From Elusimicrobiota bacterium (GTDB taxonomy: Bacteria; Elusimicrobiota; Elusimicrobia; UBA1565; UBA9628), in contig JACRDP010000007.1 of assembly GCA_016212855.1 (NCBI GenBank), positions 1 through 64,000 on the forward strand: 64,000 bases of DNA, in the 5' to 3' direction. Below, in pieces: positions 24,805 through 34,503 of this stretch (the stretch's first letter is position 1; each line of letters opens with the position of its first letter). The translations under genes and the position numbers were made by a program. The notes below the pieces were generated by a model. The model was not told where the DNA came from. It ran no database searches and was given only the letters and a program-made list of their open reading frames with translations.

Positions 24805-26033
24805 GATGGATTCTCCTGAGCGGATAGTCTGATCATGCCCGCGGCGATCTCGTTGCGCTGGATCTGGTTGGTTCCTTCATAGATCTGCATGATCTTCGCG
24901 TCGCGCATGAACTTCTCGATGGGGAAGTCGCGCATGTAACCGATGCCGCCGCACATCTGAACGCAGTCGACGGCGATCTTCATGGCGGCGTCCGAGCAAA
25001 CGACCTTGGACATCGCCGACTCCATGCTCCAGCGCTCGACTCCCAGCGACTTCATCTCGTCGTAGACGATGGTGTCGTCCTTGATGGCCTTGGCGATGGC
25101 CGGGTTCAAGCCTTTGTCCATCGCCCGCGCCGTCGCGTAGAGAAGGGCGCGACCGGACTCGACGGCGATCGCGCAGTCGGCCATCATGTGTTGGATCGCC
25201 TGGAAGCTGGAAATGGCCTGGCCGAATTGGCGGCGCATACGGATGTAGGACAGAGTCTCGTTCATGACGCCGGTCGCCAAGCCCACGGCCTGGGCGGCGA
25301 TCGCCGGCCGGGTGAAGTCGAAGGACGCCTGCGCCACGAACAGGCCGAAGCCTTCTTTGTAGAGAAGATTCTCCTTGGGAATGCGGCAATCCTGAAAATG
25401 AAGCTCGAGTGTGGGCGAGGCTCGGATGCCCATCTTCTTTTCTTTTTTCCCGAAGGTGAAGCCCTTGGCGCCCTTCTCCACGACGAAGGCGGAGATGCCG
25501 CGCGCGCCGCGCGCGGGATTGGTCGAGGCGAAGACGACGTAGACATCGGCCGCCTCGCCGCCGGAGCAGAAGTTCTTGACGCCGTTTAAGACGTAGCCGT
25601 CGCCGTCGGGCTTGGCCGTGCAGCGCAGGGCCGTGGCGTCGGAGCCGGCGCTCGGCTCGGTGATGGAGAAAGCCCCCAAGCGGTCGCCGGAGGCGAGGTC
25701 GGGAAGCCAACGCGTCCTCTGCTCGGGCGTTCCGAACAGAAGTATCGGAATCGCGCAGGGCGCCGACGTGGTCACCGCGAGCGAAATTCCCGGGCAGGCT
25801 TGCGAGAGATGCTCCGACAGAAGGACCGCTTCCAAGGTGTTGCCGCCGGTCCCGCCGTATGCCTCGGGCAGATACACTCCGAGCAAGCCCGCGCGTTTGA
25901 TCTCTTCATAGATCGGCCAGGGGAACTCCTCGGTGACGTCGTAATGCTCGCGCACCGGCTTGATCTTTTCCCGGCCGATGCGGTCCGTGAGGGTCACGAT
26001 CTCCCGTTGCTCTTCCGTCAAGCCGTAGTCCAT
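24801..26033 (-). CDS. Acyl-CoA dehydrogenase
   Basis: A 410-residue flavoprotein of the acyl-CoA dehydrogenase family, which inserts a trans-2,3 double bond into acyl-CoAs and passes electrons to ETF. Expected segments are present: an N-terminal helical domain (LTEEQREIVTLTDRIGREKI), the FAD/substrate strand FSITEPSAGSDA, the middle beta domain, RRQFGQAISSFQAIQ, CGGIGYMRDFPIEKFMRDAK and the catalytic-Glu/FAD motif QIYEGTNQIQR. The length is a little above the usual 380, owing to a short C-terminal extension. It follows the metalloprotease gene by 2 nt and overlaps the FabG-like gene by 4 bp, forming a small lipid-oxidation pair. Confidence 0.93.
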   Translation of the reverse strand: MDYGLTEEQREIVTLTDRIGREKIKPVREHYDVTEEFPWPIYEEIKRAGLLGVYLPEAYGGTGGNTLEAVLLSEHLSQACPGISLAVTTSAPCAIPILLFGTPEQRTRWLPDLASGDRLGAFSITEPSAGSDATALRCTAKPDGDGYVLNGVKNFCSGGEAADVYVVFASTNPARGARGISAFVVEKGAKGFTFGKKEKKMGIRASPTLELHFQDCRIPKENLLYKEGFGLFVAQASFDFTRPAIAAQAVGLATGVMNETLSYIRMRRQFGQAISSFQAIQHMMADCAIAVESGRALLYATARAMDKGLNPAIAKAIKDDTIVYDEMKSLGVERWSMESAMSKVVCSDAAMKIAVDCVQMCGGIGYMRDFPIEKFMRDAKIMQIYEGTNQIQRNEIAAGMIRLSAQENPS

Positions 26034-26035
26034 GT

Positions 26036-27988
26036 CTAGAGCCGCCGATCGGAGAGCGAGCGGGTCAGCGCGTCGAGGATCTCTTGCATGACTTTATCCT
26101 CTTTAAGGCTCGATGTCCCGGCCTGACCGATCGGAGCCTTGTACCAGCACTTGGGCCGCAATCCGACGGTAAATCCCTGCGCCGCCGTGCAGGCGCCGGT
26201 GATGGGGGTGGCGTCGACCTGTTCCTCGTCCAGCGGCTTGGAGCAAAGAGCGCCCGCGTAATAGGAATCGAGTCGGCACTGAGTGTCGGGATGCAGATCG
26301 TTCGTCTTGGCCACGACCGCTGGATCGGGCGTGGAAAAGGACGGAGAGGTCGTCTGGCCGCGCAGATCCTTGAATAAGGCCGCGATCGACATCCCCGCCA
26401 GGGCGCCGGCTTCGCACAGCTTGCGGTCGGTGGCGGAGGCGTGAGCGTCGCGGCAGGCCTTCACGGCCACGGGGTCGAGCTTGGAGGTGTCCTCGTTGCC
26501 GGTAAAGGTCCTGCGCAGGCACTTTAAAGCGGCGAAATAATCGGAACCGCCTTCGTTGGTGGGCCACAGGGCGTCCGTCTTGGGAAATCCTCCGATGTGG
26601 TGGCCGATCTCGTGACAGGCGACCAAGGCGAAGCCTGCGGCGGTCACCGCCTTGTGCCGCGCCAGGCCGCCGTACATGTTGATGACCCAGGTGTTGTTGA
26701 ACTGCATGGCTCCGGCGTTGACGGTGTCGTCGGCCCACTTGCGGTTGACGCGGAGCTTCTTGCCCTTGGCGGCGAAGATCGGGGCGTAGACGGCTTCGAC
26801 GCGCGTGAGCACCGCATCGAAGCTGGCCTCGTCTATGCCGAGCGCGTTCACGTCGCCGATGGGGATGTGCAGGTTGTTGGGCGGCAAGAAGCCGTCACAG
26901 ACAGCCCGAGGTTGCGGCGGGATCGGGGCGATTGTCCGAATCTCGAAGTTTCCGACCCAGCCTTGCTGGTCGCGGGGAGCGTTGATCTTCGAAAACTGGA
27001 GTTCGTCGAAGGATTCGGCGCCGGGCACGCGTCGTACGCCGATGCGGTCGCCGACGGAAAAGCGTCTAACAAAGCTGTCCCGATAAACGACCGTGTACCA
27101 CTGCGAAGTTGCCTCGTCGACAAGAGTCAGCTCTTCAAAACGGGCGTCGGATGGGGAGGCGGAGATTCCCTTGACGCTGAAGGGGCCCTCATACCCGTTC
27201 ACTCCGGGCGTTTTCTTGAGGTCGACTTTACAGCCGGCCAATGTTTCGATGGCGCCGCCGACTTTGCGAGCCGCCGCGGCCTGAAGCGCGGCGTGAACGT
27301 CCGGCACGCGGCAAAGCGGCTTCAAGGCCAAAGCGGCCGTCGAGCTGATCAGGCCGCCGCTCAAAAACCAGCTGTCGTCGTAAGCGAGGATGCGCAGGAC
27401 CGCGTCGCGTATCTCGACATCCGTGCCGATCACGGAGACGTTCATCACGGAAATAACCGCCTGATCGACCACAAACAGATCGTCGATGAACCGGATGGGC
27501 GTCTTCAGTATTTCCAAGATGCGGGCTCGGATGGCGCCGTCGGTCGCGATCCGGGGCCACAGAATCTCCATCCCCGACAGTTTGATGGAGTCATCGCCGT
27601 CTTTTAAGAAAAGCTCTTGAATGGCGAGGCGCACCGAGTCGTCTTCCAGCGCCACGCTGCCCAAAGTCACCATCGTCAGCGCGCGGATCTCGACGGCCGG
27701 ATCGGTCAAGCACGATTTAAGACGCTCGCGAACGACCATGTTCGTTTTGACATACGGCGCGAGCTGCTGGATCGCAAGCAGGCGAACCATGGGGTCGGCG
27801 TCGTTCAGATCTTTGAGGAGGTCTTGGAGGGGGCGCGAGAGTCCAGGGGCGGCGGGTCGCTGCGCGTGCTTGATCTTTAATATTCGTGTTTGCGTGAGGA
27901 CGCGGTTCATGTCCGGCATATCCGCGACGAACTCTTGTGCGGCGGCAGGCGAGGCGACGAGCATAAGCGTAAGGAGTAATTTATTCAT
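26036..27988 (-). CDS. Exported HEAT-repeat zinc metalloprotease
   Basis: A 650-residue exported protein. After the signal peptide (MNKLLLTLMLVASPAAA) comes QEFVADM, then HEAT-like repeats at about 50-250 (LNDADPMVRLLAIQQLAPYV, LTDPAVEIRALTMVTLGSVA). A beta-rich linker precedes a zincin domain with CHEIGHHIGG at 458-467 (His459, Glu460, His463) and, downstream, NEGGSDYFAALKCLRR, whose Glu or Asp may be the third ligand. Several cysteines after it suggest disulphides in the periplasm or outside. The protease half recalls uncharacterised zincins of predatory and deep-branching bacteria with the pattern N-E-G-x-x-D-Y-(F/Y)-A-x-L-K-C-L-R; that is from memory. HEAT plus zincin in one exported chain is unusual. 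Confidence 0.8.
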   Translation of the reverse strand: MNKLLLTLMLVASPAAAQEFVADMPDMNRVLTQTRILKIKHAQRPAAPGLSRPLQDLLKDLNDADPMVRLLAIQQLAPYVKTNMVVRERLKSCLTDPAVEIRALTMVTLGSVALEDDSVRLAIQELFLKDGDDSIKLSGMEILWPRIATDGAIRARILEILKTPIRFIDDLFVVDQAVISVMNVSVIGTDVEIRDAVLRILAYDDSWFLSGGLISSTAALALKPLCRVPDVHAALQAAAARKVGGAIETLAGCKVDLKKTPGVNGYEGPFSVKGISASPSDARFEELTLVDEATSQWYTVVYRDSFVRRFSVGDRIGVRRVPGAESFDELQFSKINAPRDQQGWVGNFEIRTIAPIPPQPRAVCDGFLPPNNLHIPIGDVNALGIDEASFDAVLTRVEAVYAPIFAAKGKKLRVNRKWADDTVNAGAMQFNNTWVINMYGGLARHKAVTAAGFALVACHEIGHHIGGFPKTDALWPTNEGGSDYFAALKCLRRTFTGNEDTSKLDPVAVKACRDAHASATDRKLCEAGALAGMSIAALFKDLRGQTTSPSFSTPDPAVVAKTNDLHPDTQCRLDSYYAGALCSKPLDEEQVDATPITGACTAAQGFTVGLRPKCWYKAPIGQAGTSSLKEDKVMQEILDALTRSLSDRRL

Positions 27989-28012
27989 AGGGAGTTGGTT
28001 GTTATAAATTCG

Positions 28013-29560
28013 TCATCGGACAGGTGCCGCCAGGACGGCGGCCAGGCGCGTGAAAGACCCGTCGACATCGAGGGGGCCCGAGGCCTCCCGCGACAAGAGA
28101 GCAACGCGCAGGGCGCGCCAGGTCGCCGCGCAAATCTCCAAGACGTCTTCGGGCCGCTCCGACGCCGGAGCGGAGCGCAATTTCTCCAGTCGCCGGGCCA
28201 GCCGGCGGCCGTCTTGGCACTCGTGTTTCGACAGGATGGCATAGATGGCCGCTCCCGAGGCCGGGCGGCGGAGAGCTTTGAGCGCATGCCCCGCCAAGAC
28301 CAGATGCGTGCCCTCCCAAATCTCCTGCGCTATGGCGTCTTCGGCAAGACGCGGCAATATCGAGAAGTCGCGCAACGTCGCGTTGCCGGCGAGAATGAGG
28401 CGCGCCTCGTGAATCATGCGGCTGGCGCCGCGGGACAGCTCCATCTTAAGAAGGGGGAGAAGGACTTCCGCGGCGGGATCGCCGCGCTCGATGCAGGCGA
28501 TGCCTTCGAAGTAGGCCAAGGTTCCGGCGGCGAGTTCCGCTTCCATGCGCTCGAGCGCGGCGGCGATGGGCGGGAGCTCCGCGGCCGGTCTGCCCGCGAC
28601 GCGGCGCGCGCGCGCGTAGAGTGAAGCTTCGACGAAGGACCGGCGCATGAAGCCCAGGGCCCCGGCCGCCACGTGCAGGCGCGACGCGCTGATGACGGTG
28701 TTCAGAAGGATCGCGATGCCCCGGGACGCCCGGCCGATCAGCTCGGCGTAGGCGCCGCGGTATTCGACCTCCGCCGTGGCCTTGCCGCGCGTGCCGCTCA
28801 AGTCCTTGAGGCGCAGAATGTGGCACTCGTTGAGGCTTCCGTCATTCAGGCGACGCGGCACGAGGAAAAGTCCCACCGCATTCGAGCCTTCGGGCTTGGC
28901 CGTCGTGACCCACAATTCCCCGGGGTTGGAGCAGAACCATTTCAGCCCGGTCAGACGCCAGGTTCCGTCCACGGCGAGAACCGCGCGCGTCTCTCCCGCC
29001 GAGACGTCGCTGCCGCCCTGCTGCTCGGTGACGAATTGGCCGCCGGTGAAGGGCGTGGGGCCGTCCGCGTCGCGCACGATCGGCAGGTAGAGAGCTTTTT
29101 GTTCCGCGGTGCCGTATTCTTCAATGACGGCGGCGAGTCCGTCGGTCATCGCCAGCGGGCAGCCCACGCCGCCTTCGCCGTTCTGGGCCAGAAGGTACGC
29201 CATGGTCATGCGTTCGAGCAGCGGCTTGGGGGGAAGAAGTCCGTGCCGGAACGCGAGGCGTCTCGCCTGGAGCTGTTCCTCGTTGTAGACGACGCGGTCG
29301 ACGCGGCGGCCCCAGCGGTCATATTTTTGCAGGCGCGGATACTTGCCGTCTTGATGCGCCTCTTCGATCAAGCGGCCGAGCTCGCCGCCGCAGGCCGCGC
29401 CGAACGCCGTCAGGGCCGCGAGCGCCGCCGCGCGCCGCGGGCCCGGCAGCCGCTCCGTGAGAATAGCGCTCACCAGGCGGTCCTCGGTAAAAAAATTAGA
29501 ACCGGACGCGCCGGAGTATTCGGGCGCCACCGCAGTCTTTAACGCCGTTTCGGGACTCAC
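28013..29560 (-). CDS. Acyl-CoA dehydrogenase, AidB-like
   Basis: A 515-residue flavoprotein longer than classical acyl-CoA dehydrogenases and with the layout of AidB/ACAD11-type members: a long N-terminal helical section, MTDGLAAVIEEYGT, GGQFVTEQQGGSDVSAGETR in the FAD/substrate region, WFCSNPGELW, RLHVAAGALGFMRRSFVEAS, and a C-terminal EIWEGTHLVLAGHALKAL, where this group places its reactive-Glu region. The substrate is unknown; E. coli AidB is linked to the alkylation response, but many homologues are plain acyl-CoA dehydrogenases. Its start overlaps the stop of the alpha/beta hydrolase gene by 4 bp. Confidence 0.85.
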   Translation of the reverse strand: MSPETALKTAVAPEYSGASGSNFFTEDRLVSAILTERLPGPRRAAALAALTAFGAACGGELGRLIEEAHQDGKYPRLQKYDRWGRRVDRVVYNEEQLQARRLAFRHGLLPPKPLLERMTMAYLLAQNGEGGVGCPLAMTDGLAAVIEEYGTAEQKALYLPIVRDADGPTPFTGGQFVTEQQGGSDVSAGETRAVLAVDGTWRLTGLKWFCSNPGELWVTTAKPEGSNAVGLFLVPRRLNDGSLNECHILRLKDLSGTRGKATAEVEYRGAYAELIGRASRGIAILLNTVISASRLHVAAGALGFMRRSFVEASLYARARRVAGRPAAELPPIAAALERMEAELAAGTLAYFEGIACIERGDPAAEVLLPLLKMELSRGASRMIHEARLILAGNATLRDFSILPRLAEDAIAQEIWEGTHLVLAGHALKALRRPASGAAIYAILSKHECQDGRRLARRLEKLRSAPASERPEDVLEICAATWRALRVALLSREASGPLDVDGSFTRLAAVLAAPVR

Positions 29561-30432
29561 AAGTGTTCCGTGAAAAATTCAACCAGGCGCGTATCGTACT
29601 CCGTGCCCGCGGTTTCCCGGCACATCGTATGGCTCGCCTCGGGTACCATCCACAGCTGCTTCGGCTCTCCCGCGGCGCCGTAAATCAGCTTCACGTCCTC
29701 GGGCGGCATCAGGAGGTCGCGTTCACCGCCGATGACGAGCAGGGGCCTGGGAGAGATCAGCGCGGCGGACGCGACGGGATCGAACTGTTCGATCTCGGAG
29801 GCGTTGACGCGCGAACGCACGATCTTGATCGTCAGCGCGACGAGCGGATAGTACGGCACCCTGACATTGTTCCAGAACCAGCGCGCGATGACGGTGCGGT
29901 AGTCGGTGAACGGGCTCTCGACGACCGCGCAGCGAATGTCCGGGTGCTTGGACATGGAGACGACGGTGACCGTCGCGCCCATCGACAGCCCGAAGACGCC
30001 GACGTTGCCCATCAACTGGGGCTTGGCTTGGCGCAGCCAGGCCATCGCGGCGTCGAAATCGATCGTCTCCAGACCGCCGCTGGTGGTCATCGTGCCTTCG
30101 CTCTCGCCGTGCGAGCGGAAATCGAAATAGACCAGGTTGAAGCCGCCGGTCTTATTGAGGAAGTAGGTCTGCTGAAGAAGCAGCCCTTTGTTGTCGCTCA
30201 TGCCGTGGCACATCAGGATCGTGCGCTTGTCGCCGCCGGGCGAAGGTAGAAACCAGCCTTTGAGCTTGAGTCCGTCTCGCGTGCTGAAGGAGAAGTTCTC
30301 GTAGGGCAGTTCGTAGTGTTCGGGGAAATGCGTCAACGGCGACATGGGCGGGCTGAGGAGGTAGCCGGCGGCCCGCCAGCAAACGCCGTACACGATGACG
30401 GCCAGGAGGATGGTTCCCGTAACCCACATCAT
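29557..30432 (-). CDS. Membrane-anchored alpha/beta hydrolase
   Basis: A 291-residue protein with one N-terminal membrane helix (TGTILLAVIVYGVCWRAAGY) and an alpha/beta-hydrolase domain: oxyanion region LMCHGMSDNKG, DFRSHGESEG, nucleophile elbow GVFGLSMGA, Asp in PRPLLVIGGERDLLMPPED and His in VPEASHTM. It resembles the FrsA/BEM46-type hydrolases; the substrate is unknown. Although one open frame runs from the protease upstream straight into this gene, its own ATG at 30432 overlaps the protease's restored-frame stop by 4 bp (ATGA), the standard junction here. Two separate genes are therefore the better reading. Confidence 0.85.
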   Translation of the reverse strand: MMWVTGTILLAVIVYGVCWRAAGYLLSPPMSPLTHFPEHYELPYENFSFSTRDGLKLKGWFLPSPGGDKRTILMCHGMSDNKGLLLQQTYFLNKTGGFNLVYFDFRSHGESEGTMTTSGGLETIDFDAAMAWLRQAKPQLMGNVGVFGLSMGATVTVVSMSKHPDIRCAVVESPFTDYRTVIARWFWNNVRVPYYPLVALTIKIVRSRVNASEIEQFDPVASAALISPRPLLVIGGERDLLMPPEDVKLIYGAAGEPKQLWMVPEASHTMCRETAGTEYDTRLVEFFTEHL

Positions 30433-31386
30433 GGCTGTGGGGCGGCGGAAACCGCGCCGAGTGAAGAGGAAATCGCCGGTTTCAGCTCGGACGCGCGTGC
30501 GCGGTGCTGGAGAACGGGAATCCTCGCGGCGACGACGGCGATCTTGGTCGCGTCCTCCCCGGCATCCTTCGTCGCTGCAAACATTGGAGACGAGGCAGGA
30601 GCCGCGTTTGACGTAGTCGTTGTCGCCGCGCGTCAGGACGCCTTCGATGAGGCCGGTTTTGGCGTTGAACACCGGTGAACCCGAGTTTCCGCCGTAGGAG
30701 TCGAGGTTGGCGGTGAAGTAGCCGTCGAATGAGGCATTGCGCACCGAGGCGCCGCCCGCGATCTTGGTGGGAAGTCCCGCGGGATGGCCGATGACGACAA
30801 GCGACGTCTTGTCTTTGATGACGCCGGTCCTGTTCAGCTTCAACGGCGCGTGTCCCTTGACGACGCGGTCGAGCTTGACGAGCGCCCAGTCGACGACGTC
30901 ATCGGTCTGCTCACGGCCGAGCAACTGCTTGCAGCCGTAAACATCCTTCGAGGGGACTTCGTAAGGGAGCACGTCTTTTTTCTTGATGGCGAAGCCGAAG
31001 ACATACTTAATCCGGTGGCAGTCGGCCTCGTCTTCGACGCAGTGGCCGGCCGTCATGATGACATCGGGCGCGATCAGCGCACCGGAGCAGTAAGGTCCCG
31101 ACTCCTGGTCGTAGAATGGTTCGTCATGGCACAGCTGCATGGTCTGTCCGTAAGGTCGGGTGTGCAGCGAGGCGCGTGATTGCCATTGCGCCACTTGGAC
31201 GGCCGCGAACAATCCGACCGTGGAGTCCGCCAACTTCAGCAGTCGGGCGTCCTTGGTCTGGTAGAGATCGAGCCGATCATCGGCACCGTAGATGACCTTA
31301 TCGTTAGCTTGCGCGACGGCGGAGGGCGCGTTTAAAATGAAAACGATGATGATGAGGAGAAGCGTCCAATGGAAGCGCCGCATCAT
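30429..31386 (-). CDS. Exported trypsin-like (S1) serine protease, C-terminus frameshifted
   Basis: A signal peptide (WTLLLIIIVFILNAPSAVAQ) is followed by a trypsin-fold domain with His (TAGHCVE), Asp (VVDWALVKLD) and Ser (SYGGNSGSPVF), plus paired cysteines including CSDEGC. After VCSDEGCR the frame runs out of register at a CCCC run on the plus strand (30557-30560). Shifting one base restores EDATKIAVVAARIPVLQHRA and an end at 30429 that overlaps the next gene's ATG. In the sequence as given, the protein instead reads on into the hydrolase as a 609-residue fusion. All catalytic residues precede the slip, so activity may survive. A homopolymer sequencing error is a strong alternative. Confidence 0.75.
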
Positions 31387-31577
31387 AGTGGAACCGTCTT
31401 GAAGACGAACAGCTGCGAAACGAATCGGTTGAGTCCGCGCGCAGGCCTGGTAGAATCGCGGCGATCGACGGATAAGATGTGGTAATCGGGACGAGCGGAT
31501 TGTATTTTCCGGGAGCGGTCTTGACGCGTTCCGCGAACCGTCAGCGTCGTCATCGCCGGCAGTATTTTAGGAGCCAT
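31383..31577 (-). CDS. Possible small basic protein
   Basis: A 64-codon frame beginning MAPKILPAMTTLTVRGTRQD starts 10 bp after the ftsH stop and overlaps the protease start by 4 bp, which is the spacing of a real operon gene. Against this, it is Arg-rich, has no recognisable family or signal peptide, and only a weak GGA precedes it. It is listed because of its position; it may be an untranslated junction. Confidence 0.3.
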   Translation of the reverse strand: MAPKILPAMTTLTVRGTRQDRSRKIQSARPDYHILSVDRRDSTRPARGLNRFVSQLFVFKTVPL

Positions 31578-31587
31578 CAGAGAGTCC

Positions 31588-34380
31588 TCACTGTATTTTG
31601 GGATGGGCGAGAGCCTCGATGTCGTCGGACGACAGGGTCTCCTTGACCATCAAGGCCTCAATCATCGCTTTGTGCTTCTCAGCGCCGGCACGCAGGCGCG
31701 CCTCGGTCCGGACCATCGACGCTTTCAGAAGCTTATTGACCTCAGCCAGAGCCTTCGTGTCCGCTTCGCCGCCGAAGGCGCTTTGGCCGTATTGGTTGGG
31801 GGCGGTCTGAGCCAGGCCCATCTCCTCGCTCATGCCGAGCTGTTGGACCATGGCCCGGGCCACGCGCGTCGCCGCCTCGAGGTCCGAGCCGGGGCCGGTG
31901 GACCACTTGCCGTAGAGTATTTTTTCGGCGACGAGGCCGCCGAGCGCGGTATCGAGCCTCGCTTCCAGTTGATCGTGCGTGTGGAGGTAGGTGTCGCCGT
32001 CCTGAGAGCCGGTCTCGGCGAAGCCGAGCGCGCCCGAGCCGTGAGGCAGGATGGTGACCTTGTTGACGGGCACGCGCAGCTCCGGGACCTCGTTGAGCAG
32101 GTTGGCGAGCACGTGGCCGGCCTCGTGCGCCGCGATGCGGCGTTTGAGGGCCTCGGACAGGCGCAAGGTGCGCTTGCCGCCGATCGTCGCGCGGTCGACG
32201 GCTTCATCGACGTCGGTCGAGTTGATCGATTCACCGCCGCGCCGGGCGGCGAGCAGGGCCGCCTCGTTGATCACGTTTTCAAGAAACGCGCCGGAAAGCC
32301 CCGTGGTGCGGCGGGCGATCAGGCGCAGGTCCACCTCGGCGGCCAGGCGCGCCTTCTTGGCGTGCAGGGCCAGGATCGCCTCGCGGCCCATCGCTTGGGG
32401 CAGGCCGACATGAATGGTGCGGTCGAAGCGCCCGGGTCGTATGAGCGCCGGGTCGAGGACGTCGGCGCGGTTGGTCGCGGCGATGACGAGGATGCCGTCG
32501 GAGTTGTCGAAGCCGTCCATCTCCTTAAGAAGCGCGTTGATCGTCTGGTCGTGCTCCAGGTCGCCGCCGGTGCCGGCGCCGCCGCCGCCGCGCTTCTTGC
32601 CGACCGCGTCGATCTCATCGATGAAGATGATGACCGGCGCGTCCTTGGTCACGTTCTTTCGCGCGGCTTCGAACAGTTCGCGCACGCGGCGCGCGCCCAG
32701 GCCGACGTACATCTCGACGAAATCGGAGCCGGAGATCGAGATGAAGGAGGCGTTGGTCTCGCCGGCGAGGGCCCGGGCGAGCAGGGTTTTCCCGGTGCCG
32801 GGAGGTCCTTCCATCAAGACGCCCTTGGGCATGCGCGCGCCGAGCAGCTTGAAGCGGGCGGGGTCGCGCAGGAAGTCGACGATCTCCTGGACCTCGACGA
32901 GGCTCTCGTCGATCCCGGCGACGTCGGCGAAGCGAGTCTTGGGCTTCTCCATGTTCATCTTCGGCTTGTTGTTGACGCCCGCGGGCCCGCCTCCGCCCCC
33001 GCCGTTTTGCCGATTCATGTATTTCCGCATGAGCCAGGTGCCGACGACGAAAATCAAGACGAGAGGGCCGAAGCTCCAGAATATATTGCTGAGCATCGAG
33101 GGAGCGGGCTTGGGCTTGGCCAGGTCCTCGGCGACTTTCGCGATGCGCTCGGCCGCGTCGGCGGTGCGCTTGGAGTCTTGCGACAGCTGCTCGGCGGCCG
33201 CCGCCTTCGGGTCGGGCTTAACCGGCTCCATCCGCGCGGGTTTGGCGGCCTCGGCGGGCGCCGCGATCGTCTGCGCGATCGCCGTCGGGGCCGGCGGCAC
33301 GTAGCGATCGGCGAAAGGATTGGCGAGATAAAGCCAGCCGGTGAAGGCGATCAGAACGGCGGCCGCGGCCGGAATCGACCAGCGGAAGAAAGAGCTGGTT
33401 TTGTACAACGTCTTGAACATCTGGATGTCTTTCTTGAGAGAAGGCTTCGGCGCGGGCTTCGGCGGCTGGGAGGGGATGGCCGCCGCGGGAACGGCGGCGA
33501 CGGCGACGTAGGCCGGCTCGGTTCCCGGGTCGACGCCGCGAGAAGTCAGGGCGGCTGCGGCGGCGAGGCGCACGGCGGCGTTTCGATCCTTGTAGGACTC
33601 AGCCAGCGCGTCGTTGAGTTCGGGCTTGCCGGGCCGGAGCGTCGCGGCGTCGCGTGCGATGCGCTTGAGCGCGGTGCGCTGTAGATACCACCACGGGTCC
33701 ATGCCGGCGGATTTCGCGGTCTGAATCTCGGCGCGGGCGCCGAGACGGAGCAGGTCGAGGTAATGGGGCAAGGTCTTCTCGATCGGCAGGGCGTCGAGGA
33801 TCCGGAGCGCGCCGATCTTCACCTCGGAGCGGCGTTCGTCGACGTTGAGGATCGCGGCGGCGGCGACCTTGAGCGCGGCGGCTGGATCTGTATTGAGCAG
33901 CTTCTCCATGTCGGCGACGACGCGTGTCGCGGGGACGAAGGGCTCGTGCGCGGGGCGCTTCGCGGGAGCCGTCTCGGGGCTCGGTCCCTCCGGCGCGGAG
34001 GGGGCGCTCAGCGCGTCGTGACCGTCGAACAGGGACGATAGGTGATTCAGCGCGCCTTCGTCGCGCCCCGTGGTTTCGGGCACGGCCGCCAATCTCGCCG
34101 AGGCGGCGGTAAGCGCTGCGACAGCGCTAGGCGTCGCTGCGGGGGCGGACGGCGTGACGGGAACTGGAACGAGATTTAAGATCGTGATAGACGTGGCGGC
34201 TAGAGCAAGCGTGGGCGTTGCCAGGGGACTGAGCCCAGGGGCGATGGAGCCGACGGTTCCTAAGAGTCCGGAGCCGAGCGAGACGGGCCGGATTGTCGTG
34301 GCGACCTGTCCCCACGCCGGAGCCCCGGGCGCGCTTATCATGAGGGAAATCGCGACGATCGAAGCGAGGCATTTGTTCAT
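31588..34380 (-). CDS. FtsH-family AAA+ zinc protease with exported HEAT-like extension
   Basis: A 930-residue protein, about 300 longer than standard FtsH. Residues 1-24 form a signal peptide or first membrane helix, followed by an Ala/Pro-rich low-complexity stretch and a helical HEAT-like region (about 150-300; [40 protein letters not shown]). Two membrane helices (near 341-360 and 430-450) bracket a helical segment. The AAA+ core follows with Walker A GPPGTGKT (near 525), [14 protein letters not shown], the SRH ([18 protein letters not shown]) and protease zinc site HEAGH (near 751). FtsH degrades membrane and regulatory proteins. The extra domain would face the periplasm and may select substrates; that is inference. 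Confidence 0.9.
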   Translation of the reverse strand: MNKCLASIVAISLMISAPGAPAWGQVATTIRPVSLGSGLLGTVGSIAPGLSPLATPTLALAATSITILNLVPVPVTPSAPAATPSAVAALTAASARLAAVPETTGRDEGALNHLSSLFDGHDALSAPSAPEGPSPETAPAKRPAHEPFVPATRVVADMEKLLNTDPAAALKVAAAAILNVDERRSEVKIGALRILDALPIEKTLPHYLDLLRLGARAEIQTAKSAGMDPWWYLQRTALKRIARDAATLRPGKPELNDALAESYKDRNAAVRLAAAAALTSRGVDPGTEPAYVAVAAVPAAAIPSQPPKPAPKPSLKKDIQMFKTLYKTSSFFRWSIPAAAAVLIAFTGWLYLANPFADRYVPPAPTAIAQTIAAPAEAAKPARMEPVKPDPKAAAAEQLSQDSKRTADAAERIAKVAEDLAKPKPAPSMLSNIFWSFGPLVLIFVVGTWLMRKYMNRQNGGGGGGPAGVNNKPKMNMEKPKTRFADVAGIDESLVEVQEIVDFLRDPARFKLLGARMPKGVLMEGPPGTGKTLLARALAGETNASFISISGSDFVEMYVGLGARRVRELFEAARKNVTKDAPVIIFIDEIDAVGKKRGGGGAGTGGDLEHDQTINALLKEMDGFDNSDGILVIAATNRADVLDPALIRPGRFDRTIHVGLPQAMGREAILALHAKKARLAAEVDLRLIARRTTGLSGAFLENVINEAALLAARRGGESINSTDVDEAVDRATIGGKRTLRLSEALKRRIAAHEAGHVLANLLNEVPELRVPVNKVTILPHGSGALGFAETGSQDGDTYLHTHDQLEARLDTALGGLVAEKILYGKWSTGPGSDLEAATRVARAMVQQLGMSEEMGLAQTAPNQYGQSAFGGEADTKALAEVNKLLKASMVRTEARLRAGAEKHKAMIEALMVKETLSSDDIEALAHPKIQ

Positions 34381-34386
34381 GCCCCC

Positions 34387-34392
34387 ATAGTA
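34387..34392 (-). promoter_or_regulatory. -10 box, 6 nt before the ftsH-like start
   Basis: TACTAT on the minus strand, then GGGGGC, then ATG. It predicts a leaderless message for the long operon downstream. No clear -35. The rest of the 123-bp gap to 34503 shows no gene. Confidence 0.45.
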
Positions 34393-34503
34393 GCCGCTAT
34401 TGGTATTCGTCGCGCGGGTCGTTGGCGCCAGAGCGCGGCGGCAGGTGGTCTAGCAGTAAGTCTTGGCGGGGAGTGACGTATTGGTGTACTTCAGGTTACT
34501 ACG

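Noticed and set aside
29557-31386. A genuine 609-residue protease-hydrolase fusion protein
   Set aside because: The restored frame after one base shift gives a stop overlapping the hydrolase ATG by 4 bp, and the fused linker is Arg-rich shadow sequence. Two genes with a frameshift explain the data better.
31603-33684. A 693-codon open frame on the plus strand opposite the ftsH-like gene
   Set aside because: Low-complexity composition without motifs. The minus strand carries Walker, SRH and HEAGH motifs in full.
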